Shown here: positions 20,666 through 32,983 of the stretch, piece after piece | Position numbering within the stretch: position 1 is the first letter of the stretch | Layout of the letters: each line of letters starts with the position of its first letter | Origin: Elephas maximus indicus | Taxonomy: Eukaryota; Chordata; Mammalia; Proboscidea; Elephantidae | Reading direction: 5' to 3' | NCBI RefSeq assembly: GCF_024166365.1 | Contig: NC_064824.1 | Location: 49,514,608 to 49,578,607 of the forward strand | DNA: 64,000 nucleotides | The notes under the pieces: model-generated | Seen by the model: only the letters and a program-made list of their open reading frames with translations | Databases searched by the model: none | What the model was told of the DNA's origin: nothing | Translations under genes and position numbers: made by a program

Positions 20666-22703
20666 TATATTTTGCATCCCTGGGCTGGTAAGGAGGGGAA
20701 AAAAAGGGCTAACAGTAAAAGCGATTAAAAAAAATTCCTGTACCTGGTAAATACAAGCTTCAAACTATGCAGCTGGCAGGAATTTCTTAAAAGTTATGGT
20801 GGCTTGGTGACTTAAGTGAAGTGCACATGATGTTTCTCTTTGGAAATCAAACTTTTCCATCTTCACTATGCATGGAGCTAAATATTGAATGGGTCTAAAA
20901 TTCAGTTTTTCCTTTTAAGACAGATTCAAAATATCTTGGTTGGGAAGTTTAGGTTTTCCAAATAAGAGGAAAGAGACAGCCTGTCATTGAAATGCATACA
21001 TGCCAAATGTAATTACTTGCGAAAGGGACAAGGAAGGTCAAGTTTTAACCTTTAAGTTTATTTCTCACTGCAAAGTGCTGTTTGCCTTCAACCACTTCAA
21101 GGAGAGTACTTGCCATGATGTCTCTTTCGCAGATGGATGGTAGGAATGTAGTTACGCCATTGGATGTGTGCTGATTGGTTTTCTCACAGCCTTTCTTCTG
21201 TTTTGAGGGAAAGGAGGTTGGGAAGGGGGGTTGAACGTGAACTATTACCATCTCATCCTGGGTAAAAAAAAAAAAAGAAAAAATTTCTCTGAAGTGGGAG
21301 TATATGCTTAGGGCTGTGTTTACCATCATTATCAAGGTATGTCCCCCCCCCCCCATACTGGTAAAAGCCTTCAGAATATATTTGAGTATTTAGGATGGAC
21401 AATGATCAGATGATATTCTCTGAATGCAAATATTTAGCTCCAATGAGAGACAAGCAGTAGTGTAAACTGATGAAATCTGGGGAAGAAAAAGTCTGTATGC
21501 CCCTAAATCCTTAAGTGATAAGAATTATTTTTACCTGTTGCCTCTCATTTAGCAAAGAGGATTGGCCTGGGAGGCAGGAGACCTCCTTTCTAGAATCATA
21601 TCTTCTGCAGTAGCTTGGGAAAATTAAACTGTTTCTTCTGGCTCTTGTTTTTCCTCGAATGATATTTGACCCAATTATTAGGATAGTCTTGAGAATTAAA
21701 TAAAATGATAGCACTTGAAAGTGTAGTGTGTCCAGAATATATTGTGGTCCATTAGTCGACTTCAAGCTTTGAAGAGATTTTGTGTAGAAAAGGGTATAGC
21801 TATAGTCTGTGTGGGTTAGAGAGTAGAATGCCCCAGGGTCAGTGAATGAAAGTTGCATAAACATAAGAAAGAATATTCTAACATTTAGAGTTGTCAGAAA
21901 GGTGGAATTTGATGCTTCAGAAAGAACAGTGAGTTCTCCAGGGGAATTGTTCAAACAGAAGCTGTGTATAAAGTGCTGGAATTTGGAAGGTTTTTTCCAC
22001 TCCAATGTATAGCGACCACGTCATTCGCTTGAAAGATGTCCTCCTGGAGGTGAGTCTGCCACCTGCAGGTTCTAGGCATAGATTTATACAGTACCTGAGA
22101 GGTTGGGAAGGTAAGCGCCTTCTGAGCTTAAAGAGGAAAAAAAGTATAGGTTCTTGTTTGTTCTGGAAATTCAGTAGATTTTGTAAAAACTGTTGCCTGA
22201 AGGGCTTGGTCTTAATGAACTGTGCTCTTCTTTTCATATTTAGGGTTTGGAGAATAAGGAAAAGGTTAAATGGACTCCTTGGTTCTCAAAATTTTGGCAA
22301 ATAATACATGTAATAAAAGTGGCTGCCAAAAGTACTGATTCCACATTATTGTCCCTGTTTGGCAAGGAGGTACTGGTACCTGGAATCCCCTTCCACCTGT
22401 AAGCAGTGTCTCCTTATAAAAGACCAAACTGGAAGAACTTAGGAGGGAAGGTGGGTTATAGCCTGTTCAGCTGTGTGGCATACCCTCTCTTGTAGAGTGG
22501 CTTTTTAGCAAGACTGCCTCCTTGGCTATTTCCCCCCTCCCACCTGCCCACCCATTAGTTGGCAGTGAATGTCAGATTTTCTCCTCACAAGAAGTGTATC
22601 CCCAGACTTTGGGTTGACGATGGTTTCTTCTTAGTTCTCACCTCCTTCAACACGGTGCGCAGCGTTACCTCATCTCTCTTCTCCCTTTAAAATGATGTCT
22701 ATT
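20666..22703. other. Unique intron sequence
   Basis: About 2 kb with no recognised repeat, apart from an A-run near 21262 and a C-run at 21343-21354. Open frames up to 164 codons on the minus strand (21511-22005) show no family features. Confidence 0.45.
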
Positions 22704-22880
22704 CATACTGCAGTGTCCTGGTGGCACAGCAGTTGAGAGCTTGGCTGCTGACCAAAAGGTCGGCAGTTCAAGTTCACCAGCTGCTCCTTGGAAACCTCAT
22801 GGGGCAGTTCTACTCTGTCCTATAGGGTTGCTACAAGTCGGAATCGATTTGACGGCAATGGGTTTTTACAGACATACTGC
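22704..22880 (+). mobile_element. AfroSINE with 8-bp TSD
   Basis: Sense short form from about 22712 to 22867, with CATACTGC at 22704-22711 and 22873-22880. Confidence 0.92.
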
Positions 22881-23216
22881 GGGGCGATCTTCCTTTCCCC
22901 TCCTCAGTTCCCTATCCTCCTCCCTAGAACCCCCTCTTTCTTTCCACACTCTTAAAAAACAAACAAACAAAAATGACCAGTGTCTTCAGAGCTCACGGGT
23001 GGCCACCTTATCACGAACTTTCTATAGTTTCTAGGACATACCAAAGCTCTTTCCCTGATCATAGCTTCTGTGTTCTTAGGCACCCTGTAACTGACTTTAG
23101 TGACTCTTACTTTACGTGTAACTTTAGTCCACTTTTTTCTTTGCTGAAGAAGCTTTTTTGCATTTGTTAGCCCCTGTATCCATTGCCACAGAAGCTGAAA
23201 GCCTTGAGGTGTTTAA

Positions 23217-23379
23217 CCCAAAAAACTCAGTGCCATCGAGTCGATTCTGACTCATAGCGACCCTATAGGACAGAGTAGAGCTGCCCCATAGAGTTTCCAA
23301 CGAGCGTCTGGCGGATTCGAACTGTTGACCCTTTGGTTAGCAGCTGTAGCACTTAACCACTACTCCACCAGGGTTTCCT
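23217..23379 (-). mobile_element. AfroSINE, antisense
   Basis: Full-length short form with a well-preserved body (ATCGAGTCGATTCTGACTCA) and 5' end (complement of GGAAACCCTGGTGGAGTAGT). No clear TSD. Confidence 0.92.
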
Positions 23380-23659
23380 GCTATCTCCAGGGGTAATCTC
23401 ACTTGACTGACTTCTGTGCAGTAGATGATGCCACTGGTCTGGTGTCAAATAGTTTGCATTTTTGGACACATGCCTGGTGCTGGGGCACTAAGGCATGATT
23501 GATGGTGCCTGAAGCTATCTGAGATTTTACCTCTCTCAAGCCCAGTCTTAGTTTGAGGATTTGTTTAGGAACCTGACTTTTCCGCTTTTTCCATCGAAGT
23601 TTGACAGAAACCCTACTTACCCTTATTTAAGGCAGAGCCATGAAGGGATTGATAGGCTA

Positions 23660-23840
23660 AAGTAGAGGTTTTCAAACTTGGTTGCACATTGATGCCACGT
23701 GGGGAGCTTGGGGAAAAAAAACACAGAGGCTTGACTCCTGCTGCCAGAGATTCTGATAAATTTGTCTGGATGTGACCTGGGCATCAGGATTTTTAAAAGC
23801 TCCCTAGAAAATTCTAATAATGCAACTAAGATTGAGAATC
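23660..23840 (+). repeat. MER5-like hAT remnant
   Basis: GTAGAGGTTTTCAAACTTGG at the left, GAGATTCTGATAAATTTG in the middle and TTGAGAATCACTATG at the right follow the MER5A pattern. Confidence 0.6.
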
Positions 23841-25317
23841 ACTATGATGGAAGAGTATGTTTTTTTACCCCCTTTTCCTCACCTGCTCCTAAGACCAAGC
23901 ATAAGAATGAAAACCAGAGTGAGAAAAGTGGATGAGAGTAGGGAAGGAATTGTTTAATAGGTAAGAGAAAATTTGGAGAAATGAGGCAAAGTTAAGAAGG
24001 GTTAAAAGGGGGAAAAAAAAATTTGATTCAACCAAAAACAGCCAGATGAGAAATATAGAAGAAAAGGAGCACAACATGTCAAATGGTAAAGATTCATTTA
24101 ACCATATAAGGGATGAACATCAAATAAGTGAAAATTGCAGAGTAAATTATTCTATATATTATAGCTAAAGATGAGGTGTGCGCCTGGCATTTTATTTTTG
24201 TTCAGGCCTCTCTATTCGCAAGTTTGATCGTTTGTTGGTTCAGCGCAGGCCTTTTGATCTTTGGTTTTACCACTTAAAAAGACTTGATGAGCTTGGCTTC
24301 CAGGAGTGAAATTCAAATACACTTGTCAAATGTAAACAGCTTTCATTTATTAAGAATCCTATAATCAAGGCAAATTGGCATGCTTATATAAGCAATTAGC
24401 TCTGATAATAGGAAGAAAAATAGAATGCTGGGTCAAGAATGAGCTGATTGTTTTCTGTGGAAGACTCTAGTCATTCCTTTATTAGTTATAGCACAAGCAA
24501 ATAGAAATTCATCTTATTCATAATCTTTAGTCTTAGTGGTTTGGAGGTTGAGGGCGGTGTATGTGGTTTTCTGGAGCCATGATGATAGAAGCCATTATTT
24601 TCTCATTTTCATCTAGAAACTTTTTAATAAACTTTTCAAGAAGATGTGGGTAGTTGGCTTATGACCAGATAAAACTTTGCAGTAATTGGGAACAGGATGA
24701 GGGAAGGTAGTATAGATTTGGTTGGAAATATTAAAGGACAATGGGTTTTATTTTGATGGGGAAGGTAAAGAAGATGACTATTCCACAATGGCAGGCAGAG
24801 TGAAAATAATCTCATCTGCCCTCAGTGAATAATGTTATTCTTTTTTTTGTATAAAATAAGAAAACATTATGATAATTAATGGCAGGAAATGTTCGATGTC
24901 ACATGATGGTAACTCATTTTGCCCAGTGAGTTAAGTACCTCCAAATGACTTGTTTGTGAAAATTGGGGGACCTAAATACAAAGATGATGAATCAGGTGAA
25001 TAGCTTCGTAGGTTAGCCTCAATTCCAGCTCTTTGATATTCCCTGTATGGTCATCCTTGTGATTCTCCAAGGAAGCTTTCCCTTTTTAGTGACAGTAGGG
25101 TATCTAGACTAGTATCTAGACTAATCTGGATTCTTTATATCTGAGGACTTCTGCCTGGTGAATCTAGGATGATATTGTAATGAATGTGAATGTCTTGGGA
25201 GCAGGATGCCATGAACTTGGAATTGGTGATTTCCTGGGCCTTATCACAAATTTCATATTCTGTAGCCAACTACTTGGCCATCCAGATGTGAACCTGGAGA
25301 GTCCATTTAGAACCATG
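23841..25317. other. Unique intron sequence
   Basis: About 1.5 kb of AT-rich intron with nothing recognised. Confidence 0.4.
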
Positions 25318-25484
25318 TGGTCTCCTGGTGGGGTAGTGGTTAAGAGCTACAGCTGCTCACCAAAAGGTCAGCAGTTCAAATCTACCAGGCACTCCTTGGA
25401 AACTCTATGGGGCCGTTCTACTCTGTCCTGTAGGGTCGCTATGAGTCAGAATCAACTCAAGGGCATGGATTTGGTTTGGTTTGG
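25318..25484 (+). mobile_element. AfroSINE, sense
   Basis: Full-length short form ending in a (GGTTT)n-like tail (GGATTTGGTTTGGTTTGG). Confidence 0.92.
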
Positions 25485-25632
25485 TCTCTAGGGTTTGTGG
25501 AACCATTCAGCTTGTCGACGTTCAGCCTTTCCAGTGTCCTTTCACAGTAAAATTTCTGAGTCTTTGGGCTGGCTTTTGGAAAGCAATAGTTTAGAAATCT
25601 CTGGATTATCTGGGAGTTTACCAGGTCCTTTT

Positions 25633-25824
25633 TAGTCCTCACACGGAGCCCTGGTGGTGCAGTGGTTAAGCACTGTGGCTGCTAACCAAAAGGTCGACAG
25701 TTTGAATCCCGCAGCCATTCCTTGGAAACCCTATGGGGCAGTTCTACTCTGTCCTGTAGGGTCACTATCTGTCAGCATTGACTTGACAGCAGCAACGGGT
25801 TTTTGGTTTTGGTCTAGTCCTCAC
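25633..25824 (+). mobile_element. AfroSINE with 10-bp TSD
   Basis: Sense short form with intact GGAGCCCTGGTGGTGCAGTG start, body 25643-25814, flanked by TAGTCCTCAC at 25633-25642 and 25815-25824. Confidence 0.94.
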
Positions 25825-25881
25825 TTAGCTGGAGTTCTTCTTTAACATTATCTATATTTTGGTTATTTCACCAATTACCAG

Positions 25882-26299
25882 AAATTCCAAGGTGGGCACT
25901 CCTGAGGTTCACTATTCAGCCAAAGATTAGACAGGCCCATAAAACAGAATGAGACTAAAGGGGCACACCAGCCCAGAGGCAAGGACTAGAAGGCAGGAGG
26001 GGACAGGAAAGCTGGTAATAGGAAACCCAAGGTCCAGAAGGGAGAGTGTTAACATGTGGGCTTGGTAACCAATGTCATAAAACAATACGTGTATTGTTTA
26101 ATGAGAAGCTAGTTTGTTCTGTAAACCTTCATCTAAAGTACAATAATAAAAAAAGAATGCAAATTAAAAAAAATGGATATGGGTAATTTGAAGAAGGGTG
26201 TTTCCCCTTTGAGAATGTTATTGTTTACTGTTTGCTGTCTATAAATAATAATAATGGCTTTCACTTTGCCAAAAAAAAAAAAAAAAAAAATTCCAAGGT
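25882..26299 (+). mobile_element. LINE 3' end plus extra 3' segment and poly(A)
   Basis: Sense, 5'-truncated LINE copy (about 25894-26155) ending AACCTTCATCTAAAGTACAA followed by TAATAAAAAAAG. It is followed by about 115 bases not seen in the other copies, then about 20 A residues. AAATTCCAAGGT brackets the whole at 25882-25893 and 26288-26299, so LINE and extra segment were inserted together, as in a 3' transduction. Confidence 0.75.
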
Positions 26300-27030
26300 T
26301 GATTTCCTCTGATTTTTCCATTGAATGGAGAAATTTTAACAGTGTATATTTTCCTTGTTCTTTGGAATGATCTCTGCTAATGATTCTTTAAAAAAAAAAA
26401 AAAAAAACCTTTGTATTGAAGAATAAGATAGACAAAAATAGGCCCCTGTCATATGTTCACAGCTTGATGAATTTTCACAAACTGAACACGTTGTTGTAAC
26501 TAGCCCCCGGGTCAGGAATCAGAATTTCATCTTTGATTTTTATTTTTGGTTCTCAAACGTGGTTAGACTTGGCTTCTTGCCGCTCCAGCCACTGTTGCTC
26601 ACCTGAATTTACTTTCGGAGTGGTCGGACTTACTGGAAAGAAAGTAGGCCACAGGGTTGGGCTTGTGGTCTGGTTCTAAATGACTTTAGCCATGAGGTTT
26701 CCACCACTTCCTTTGAGATATTTCCTCAGTCCAAGTAGGCTTAACCGTTAGGAAATGTTGACATTACAATATTTCTGTTGCTTTTAGTTGTATCACCATT
26801 GGTAACCCTAATGGTATTTCGTGTGTGTGTGTGTGTGTAGTCCTTTTTCATAATCAGAAGGGGACGTTGTGATTTGTGTTCCTAGAGTAAAGCATGAATG
26901 GGGAGGGATTTCCACAGTGAAATTGAAAACAATTTGGGCTTCAGCCCTTGAAACTAAACAGTCGTAGATACAGGTTTTGTGTATCCCTCTCAAGCCTATA
27001 GCTTTTGTCATCTTTCTTGATAACTCTTAA
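26300..27030. other. Unique intron sequence with A-run and (GT)n
   Basis: A long A-run near 26390-26407 and a (GT)n of about ten units at 26820-26838; no gene or other repeat recognised. Confidence 0.45.
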
Positions 27031-27262
27031 ATATTGAACGTTATGTTGTAGTTGTTGTTAGTTGTAGTCAAGTTGATCCAGACTCATGGTGATCTCGTGT
27101 GCAGAGTTGAACTGCTGTATAGGATTTTCAGGGCTGTGACCTTTTGGAAGCAGATCGCCACGCCTGTCTTGCCAGGCGCCTCAGGGTGGGCTTGAACTGC
27201 CAACCCTTCAGTTAGTAGTTGAGTGCTTAACCGTTTGTGCTACCCAGGGACTTCATATTGAA
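27031..27262 (-). mobile_element. AfroSINE, older variant, with 8-bp TSD
   Basis: Antisense copy of a distinct variant whose 5' end complement reads GTCCCTGGGTAGCACAAACG and whose middle has the GCGCCTCAGGGTGGGCTTGA block. ATATTGAA lies at 27031-27038 and 27255-27262. The same variant recurs at 57714. Confidence 0.82.
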
Positions 27263-27329
27263 AGGTATAAGTTCGTGAGTTTCAACTGTTTAAAATTTCC
27301 CATCAGAGCCCTATTTCCTTATTCTAGAC

Positions 27330-27625
27330 GTTAGATCCGATTTTAGGGGCTGTTTGGCAGGGCTTCAGACTGGCTTGTTTTGATGCGAACCCCTACTGGG
27401 AATTTGCATTTCCACCCCAGATATACTGAATCAGAATCTACATTTTAACAAGATTCCCTGGGTGGTTCTTAATGTTTAATAAATTTTGGAGAACCACTGC
27501 TCTGCTAGTGGTTTTTGGAGTTGGTCCCAAGCTAGCAGCATTAGTATCACCTGGGAACTTGTTAGAAATGCAGATTCTCAGCAGGATGTCAAACTGGAAG
27601 GAATCAGTTCCAAGCCCTACTCTTT
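27330..27625 (+). repeat. MER5-type doublet, copy 1
   Basis: Two hAT-like MER5 segments head to tail: one ends GGAGAACCACTGCTC at about 27500, the next starts right after with GGTTTTTGGAGTTGGTCCC. A parallel doublet lies at 49150. Confidence 0.6.
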
Positions 27626-27639
27626 GTCCATGTTTGTTG

Positions 27640-28265
27640 TTAATGGTTTACCTTCATACTCTTCTCATGGATGTCTCTGTCCCTCCCCAGCCTTCTCATC
27701 AAGGCCATCCACAGCCTAGCCCAGGCCTGTCTCCTCTTCAGTTTCTTTACAGGACTCTGACTTGGAGTTTGCTTTACCCCTCTCCCCAGAACACAACCTC
27801 ATTTTCCCAACTTTAAATCTTTTCTTGTAGTGGTTCCCTTGCATAGAACGTGCTCCCTTTGCTTCTCTGCTTATGGAAATCATGTCCAGCCTTCAAGACT
27901 CTTCTCAAATTCCACCTCTCCCAAGTGTACCTACAGGCCCACATCAGCTTGGCGGAGATGGGAAAAACAACTCTCCTTTCTTTGATCTCTTTGTAGTATG
28001 AATTATCTGTCTTACTCATGAGGCACTTGATTTAATATCACCCTGTGTGAGGTGTGATTGTAAAATGAGGGGATACTTTTATGGGTAGCTTTGTATTCAG
28101 TCATCACATTCTTAGCCACTTGTTTGTGTCCTTGTTTATCTTCCAGTTCACACAGTGGGCTGCTTGAAGGCAAGGATCATATCTTACAGGTCCTGGAAGC
28201 TTTTATTTATTCAGCTCAGTGCTTAGCCCAGAGGAGGGTCTTAGCAGATAATGACTGACCAACTT
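27640..28265 (+). repeat. L2 3'-end remnant
   Basis: Sense L2 pattern: CTTCAAGACTCTTCTCAAAT, TTGAAGGCAAGGATCATATC and CAGTGCTTAGCCCAGAGG occur in the order of the L2 3' end. Confidence 0.6.
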
Positions 28266-29001
28266 GATAAAAATGGTGCCCACTGAAACAGGATTAGAAG
28301 CTGAGTAGCTGTTCTGAGAACCAATTTAACTGGCCATACTGGGCTGACTTCATTGCACATAACTTGCCTTTGTGTTGAAATGATACTTTGTCATAGATTC
28401 TTACTTGTTGGTATCCCCCCATATCACTTGATTGTAGTTGTTGCCCAAATGCCCAAATACACTAAATGTCCAGAGATAACAAGTTGGCGTCATTCTTCAC
28501 TTGATTCCCTAGGGAAGACTTGTGAATTAGCAGAAGAGGAGGCCAGCTGAAGTGGCCAAAGAAAACCAGGGCTTTGTCACTACCACTAAGCCAGACTGGG
28601 ATGTCAAGATGTACTGTCACTGAGTGAGTAGACAGCACAGTAGGAAAGGACTTCTCTTAAAGTAAGATGTCCTGAATGATATTTTCGTTTTTATTTGGAG
28701 TGAAGCAAGTTTAAGTGAGCAGCATTCCTTATTTTGGTATTATAGTGCTTTATAGTTTGCAGAGTGCTTTTAAATGTGTTAACTTCTGTGATTCTAAGAG
28801 TTTTTAATAAATGAGGCAAATAGGGCATGAGGGTATGTGGCTTGATGTTATGAAAGAAGGTGTAAGGTTTGTGAACCAATTTTAGGTCTTTGCACTAAAA
28901 TATCAGGGGGCATTGACTGTAAAATAATGATGATGTTTATGAGCTCTCTCATATACGTTCTGTTCTTTATATACGTTATCTGTTGCCCACGACAGTCCTT
29001 C
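28266..29001. other. Unique intron sequence
   Basis: Nothing recognised. Confidence 0.4.
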
Positions 29002-29168
29002 AAACCAAAAAAACCAAACCCGTTGCCGTTGAGTCAATTCTGACTGATAGGGACCCTATAGGACCCTAGAACTGCCCTATAGGGTTTCCAGGGAGTGCCT
29101 GGTGGATTTGAACTGTCGACCTTCTGGTTAGCAGCTGAGCTCTTAACCCCTATGCCACCAGGGTTTCC
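29002..29168 (-). mobile_element. AfroSINE, antisense
   Basis: Full-length short form from the CCAAAAAAACCAAACCCGTT tail to CCACCAGGGTTTCC. Confidence 0.93.
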
Positions 29169-29700
29169 ATCTTTCTTTTACTAAAGAGACAGTGGGGCTC
29201 AGAGTGATAAAGTGGCCAGTACCTGAATTTGAAGCCATGCCTGTTTAATGAGAGAACGTACTTCTCCCTGCTATACTACACTGTGTATGTTTTCTGAGTT
29301 ACCAGTAAGATATCATTAAATGTATGCTTCTTGTTCTTTGTTCTTTATGTACCCTCTGGACTAAATTTATTAATTCACACAATAGCTATTTACTTTGTCT
29401 TTATAAGCCCAGCTTGTGTTATATGCAGCAAAATCTGACCTTGATCTTGAGGGGCTTGGGATATAGTTAGGAGAACGAACAGCAGAAAGCAATCCCAGAG
29501 ATCTTCGTAATCAGTATAGGTTATGCTCTAGGGGTGTAGAAGGAAAGTGCTGTTTCTGTATTTTGAGTGGTCAGAAAGTTTCCTTGGAATAGGAAGTAGG
29601 TTTCTGAGATGCCAGCTTTGTCCCAACTCTTGCTAGGCTATACTTTTTATTCTACATTGTACAGTTTTGCTCGTTTACACTGCTTAACAAGGCTTTATAA
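29169..29700. other. Unique intron sequence
   Basis: Nothing recognised. Confidence 0.4.
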
Positions 29701-29914
29701 GGAGCCATGATGGTGCAGTGGTTAAGTGCTTGGCTGCTAACCGAAAGCTTGGCACCTAGAACCCACCCTGCAGAGAAGGACCCTGCAGGAGAAAGACCTG
29801 GCAATCTACTCCATAAAGATTATAGACAAGAAAACCCTGTGGGGCAGTTCTCCTGTCACATGGGCTCACTCACTATGAGTTGAAATTGACTCCATGGCAC
29901 CCAAAAGCACCAAC
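29701..29914 (+). mobile_element. AfroSINE, long form, diverged
   Basis: GGAGCCATGATGGTGCAGTG start, central GGAGAAAGACCTGGCAATCT block and a degraded 3' end (GAAATTGACTCCATGGCACC). The imperfect flanks gctttata/gcttata may be a TSD. Confidence 0.88.
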
Positions 29915-29929
29915 AGCTTATATTTTAAT

Positions 29930-30030
29930 CCGACAGTCTAAAAATGTTTATTGAGCACTTAACTATGTGCCAGGCAGTGTCGCAGGCACAATAATTTGAC
30001 CTCAAGAAGCTTATAATCTAGTGATGGGAG
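29930..30030 (+). repeat. MIR/L2-class remnant
   Basis: TTTATTGAGCACTTAACTAT followed by GTGCCAGGCAGTG and CAAGAAGCTTATAATCTAG is typical of ancient mammalian MIR/L2-related repeats. Similar pieces lie near 31815-31960 and 41805-41870. Confidence 0.5.
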
Positions 30031-32504
30031 GAGACAATGGCGGGGAGCCAGACATGAAAGGGCTAAACAGAAACAAATGAAACTCTTTAGATACCATCTG
30101 TGTTAAGATCTGAGTGATAAGGAGCAGGCAGCCAGTATGTGAAGGTCAGGAAAGAGCTCTCAAGCCAGAGTAGGCAGGTCTTGATTTGTTTCTCCCCCTG
30201 CTGGCTCACTGTGAGGTTCTGGGGACCCTGGAACAAATGAAGGGAACAGCATGTCGGATGTAATCTGCCCAGATGGCTTGAGACCTTGCCTTTGGGGAAA
30301 CCTATAGGTGAGGCACAGGGGTCTATTTCCTTTGACTGTCATACCAAAGCCATTTCTTGTAAGTAGGCTTTATGCAGTCATAATTCTCCTGCTTCATTAA
30401 ATTCAAATGATTTTTAATAAATAATTTCATACAGTTTGAGAATGGAGCACCTGACTTGTGTGAACAGTGCCCCTTCTGAATAAAGGCACTCTCAAGGCCA
30501 GTACATAGAGTGGTCCATGTTTTCTGCTTGAAGCCATAGATTAACCTGGGCCAGCAAGGTAGAAAGAACTTTCATTACTGTAACTTGGCTGCTGGTTTGT
30601 GCTCAGATTCCACCCCCCCTTTTTTTTTCTTATCCTCTCTATTTTTAATTTTTGTTTTAAGGAGCATACAAGAACTTTATTTAAAGATTTGGTTCTAAAG
30701 TTATAAATAAGAAAGGTGAAAGTTGAGCTTAGTAAAATGTGTCCCTAAGATCCCTTAAATTGCCCATAAAAATGTGATTCTGGGTATATAACCCTAGATG
30801 ATGATAATGTTAGGTGTTGTAGAGTTGGTTCTGACTCATAGCGACCCCATGTACTACATAACCCTGGAGAGTAATTCTTAAAGCCTGTTAAAGTTTGAGA
30901 ACCCTTGAGCTCAACTAAAGAAGTCAAAAAAGTCCACATGCAGATGTCTGGGAATAACTCTAAAAGCTGTAGTGATGAATAGAGGTTGGGTAGAGAATTC
31001 TAAAACCTTCTTGCTTGCTTGTGTACTTCATTTGGTATCATATTCAGCCTCTTAAGCCTGTACTAATGGGTTTGTTTCTGGTGACGATTAAAGGCAGCCT
31101 ACAAATGAAATGTGGGTTTGGTGCATGTATTATAACAGTAGTAGATCACTTACTGTGCATTTCCTTAATCATTCAGTAAACATGAAAGGTCGCTCAGGAA
31201 ACCCGAAAGGCAGGTATCATCCCAGTTTCATATGTGAGAACAGGAATTTCTATAAGGTACTGGAGCTGAAAATCAAACCCTGTTGACTCTGAAGCTGTGC
31301 TTCTAACATGCTGTTTTGATTCCCACTGACAAAAATAAAATGTTTCAAAGTAAATTGAAAGCCCTGTGAGGGCAAGTTCAGCATATTGAGCTTGTATTCA
31401 TTTTGTTGGTATATATCCCAAACCAACAGTAACTATATATGTTTTTAAAAAGAAATTTACGTTAAAGTTAAAATAATAACTGGATGAATAAGCCACTGTC
31501 CACTGTTGAAATAGTAAAGGCCAAATAAGCTTGTGATCAAATTGGCTTTTTCTAGTAACAGTTGTCCTCTGAAGGCTTTCTGAAGGCTCTCTTTCAGACA
31601 ACTGTCTCTGAACCTTTGTTGTTTTTTTTTTTTTTTTAAATGTGTCTAGTAAAATGACTGTGTTGTTACAGCTTGCAGGCTGTGGGGTAAGCCTTTTTAC
31701 TCCTTAGTGATAACCCATGGACTTTGACTTCCTTGTGAGGGGAACAACCATTATTATCTTGCATTAGTAGGCCTTATGTTGGGGTTTGCTTGTTTTTAAA
31801 AAAACAAATCCCATGTAAGCCTATTCATTCATTCAACAAATGTTTTGTTTGGGTATTTGCTCCAAGCCAAGCACTGTTAGGATGCTGGGACACAAAGGTA
31901 AACAAAGCATCCTTTCTGCCTTTGAAGAGTTAACTGCCTGGTGGAAGATAGGCATGGAAATGAAGATTATAGGATTCTAAAAGGCATTTGTTATATAGGT
32001 ATGTAATGTGCGTTAGGAGAACATCTTAAGGTTAAGGTCTTAGAACATGTTAGGCTAAACTGATAAATCTAGAAAATTAATTTGGCTGAAAGCTGCATAC
32101 CATAAAGTATAGATGAAATGAATTCTGCTCTGTGCTTGAATGTTTAAAGATTGCTATCTCTGTGTGTCAGTGTGTGTCTTAAGTGTGTCTGTGTACAGAC
32201 AACTTGGAGCAATCCAATAGAGGGTACTAATACTCAGAGAAAGCCCTTCAGGTGGCAGAGGAGTTGACCCTGAAGAATAATAGACTAGGAGGCTTATTTT
32301 TTTTAAGTTAAAAGTTACCAGAAACTGAGTTCTCTACATACTTTGCTAGAAAACTTGTAGTCCTTTCTTCAAAGCTTGTTATAGGAGATGTTGGCATTGA
32401 AGCTCATGGAAAGGCATTTAACCAAGCTATTAAAAAAAAAAAAAAAAAAAAAAAAATTTTTAATAAAAAAAAAGGCGTAGTTAAAAAGAAAAAACAAAAG
32501 CTTT
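30031..32504. other. Mostly unique intron sequence
   Basis: Holds a short AfroSINE-like fragment at about 30812-30860 (GGTTCTGACTCATAGCGACC), a weak MIR-like stretch at 31130-31310, a T-run near 31621 and a long A-run at 32430-32456. No gene seen. Confidence 0.45.
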
Positions 32505-32705
32505 CTTGCGAGCACAGGCTTTGGAATTAGACCTGAGTTTGAATCAGGATTTTGCTGCTTACTAGATGAGTGATCTTTTAAACTGGTTAACCGTATCTGT
32601 CACAGGAGCGCTTTGGATTATTGCGAAAAGTAAATGGTATTGCTTTGTACAGTCCAGTTTTAGTGCCCGGTGTAAGTACTTCACAAAAAGTGGTAGCTCT
32701 AATTA
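32505..32705 (+). repeat. MIR
   Basis: GCACAGGCTTTGGAATTAGA, GAGTTTGAATCAGGATTTTG and TAGTGCCCGGTGTAAG follow the MIR 5' half and 3' end. Confidence 0.65.
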
Positions 32706-32983
32706 TTTTGTAGCCCTTTTAATTTGACTTTAATAAAGCAATGGCTTTAGGGTCCAGGCTGTAGACTCTAACAGGACCCTAGTGTACCTCACAGGTGACA
32801 TTAGTTAAATCATCATCAGACTCACATGTGAAGAATAGCATGAAAACGGGTTCCAGGGTGCCCATATTTGGGTTGATGGTGGCCTGTCCTTGACTATTCT
32901 TGCCTTAAGATGGCATTTTTTTGATTAACGTTTCCAAAAGTCTGCTTCATGTATGCAGTTTTTACTTAGATATTATATCCTGA

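Noticed and set aside
21511..22005. 164-codon minus frame
   Set aside because: Low-complexity, hydrophobic/serine-rich translation in AT-rich intron, no ATG context or family resemblance, and no splice structure visible.
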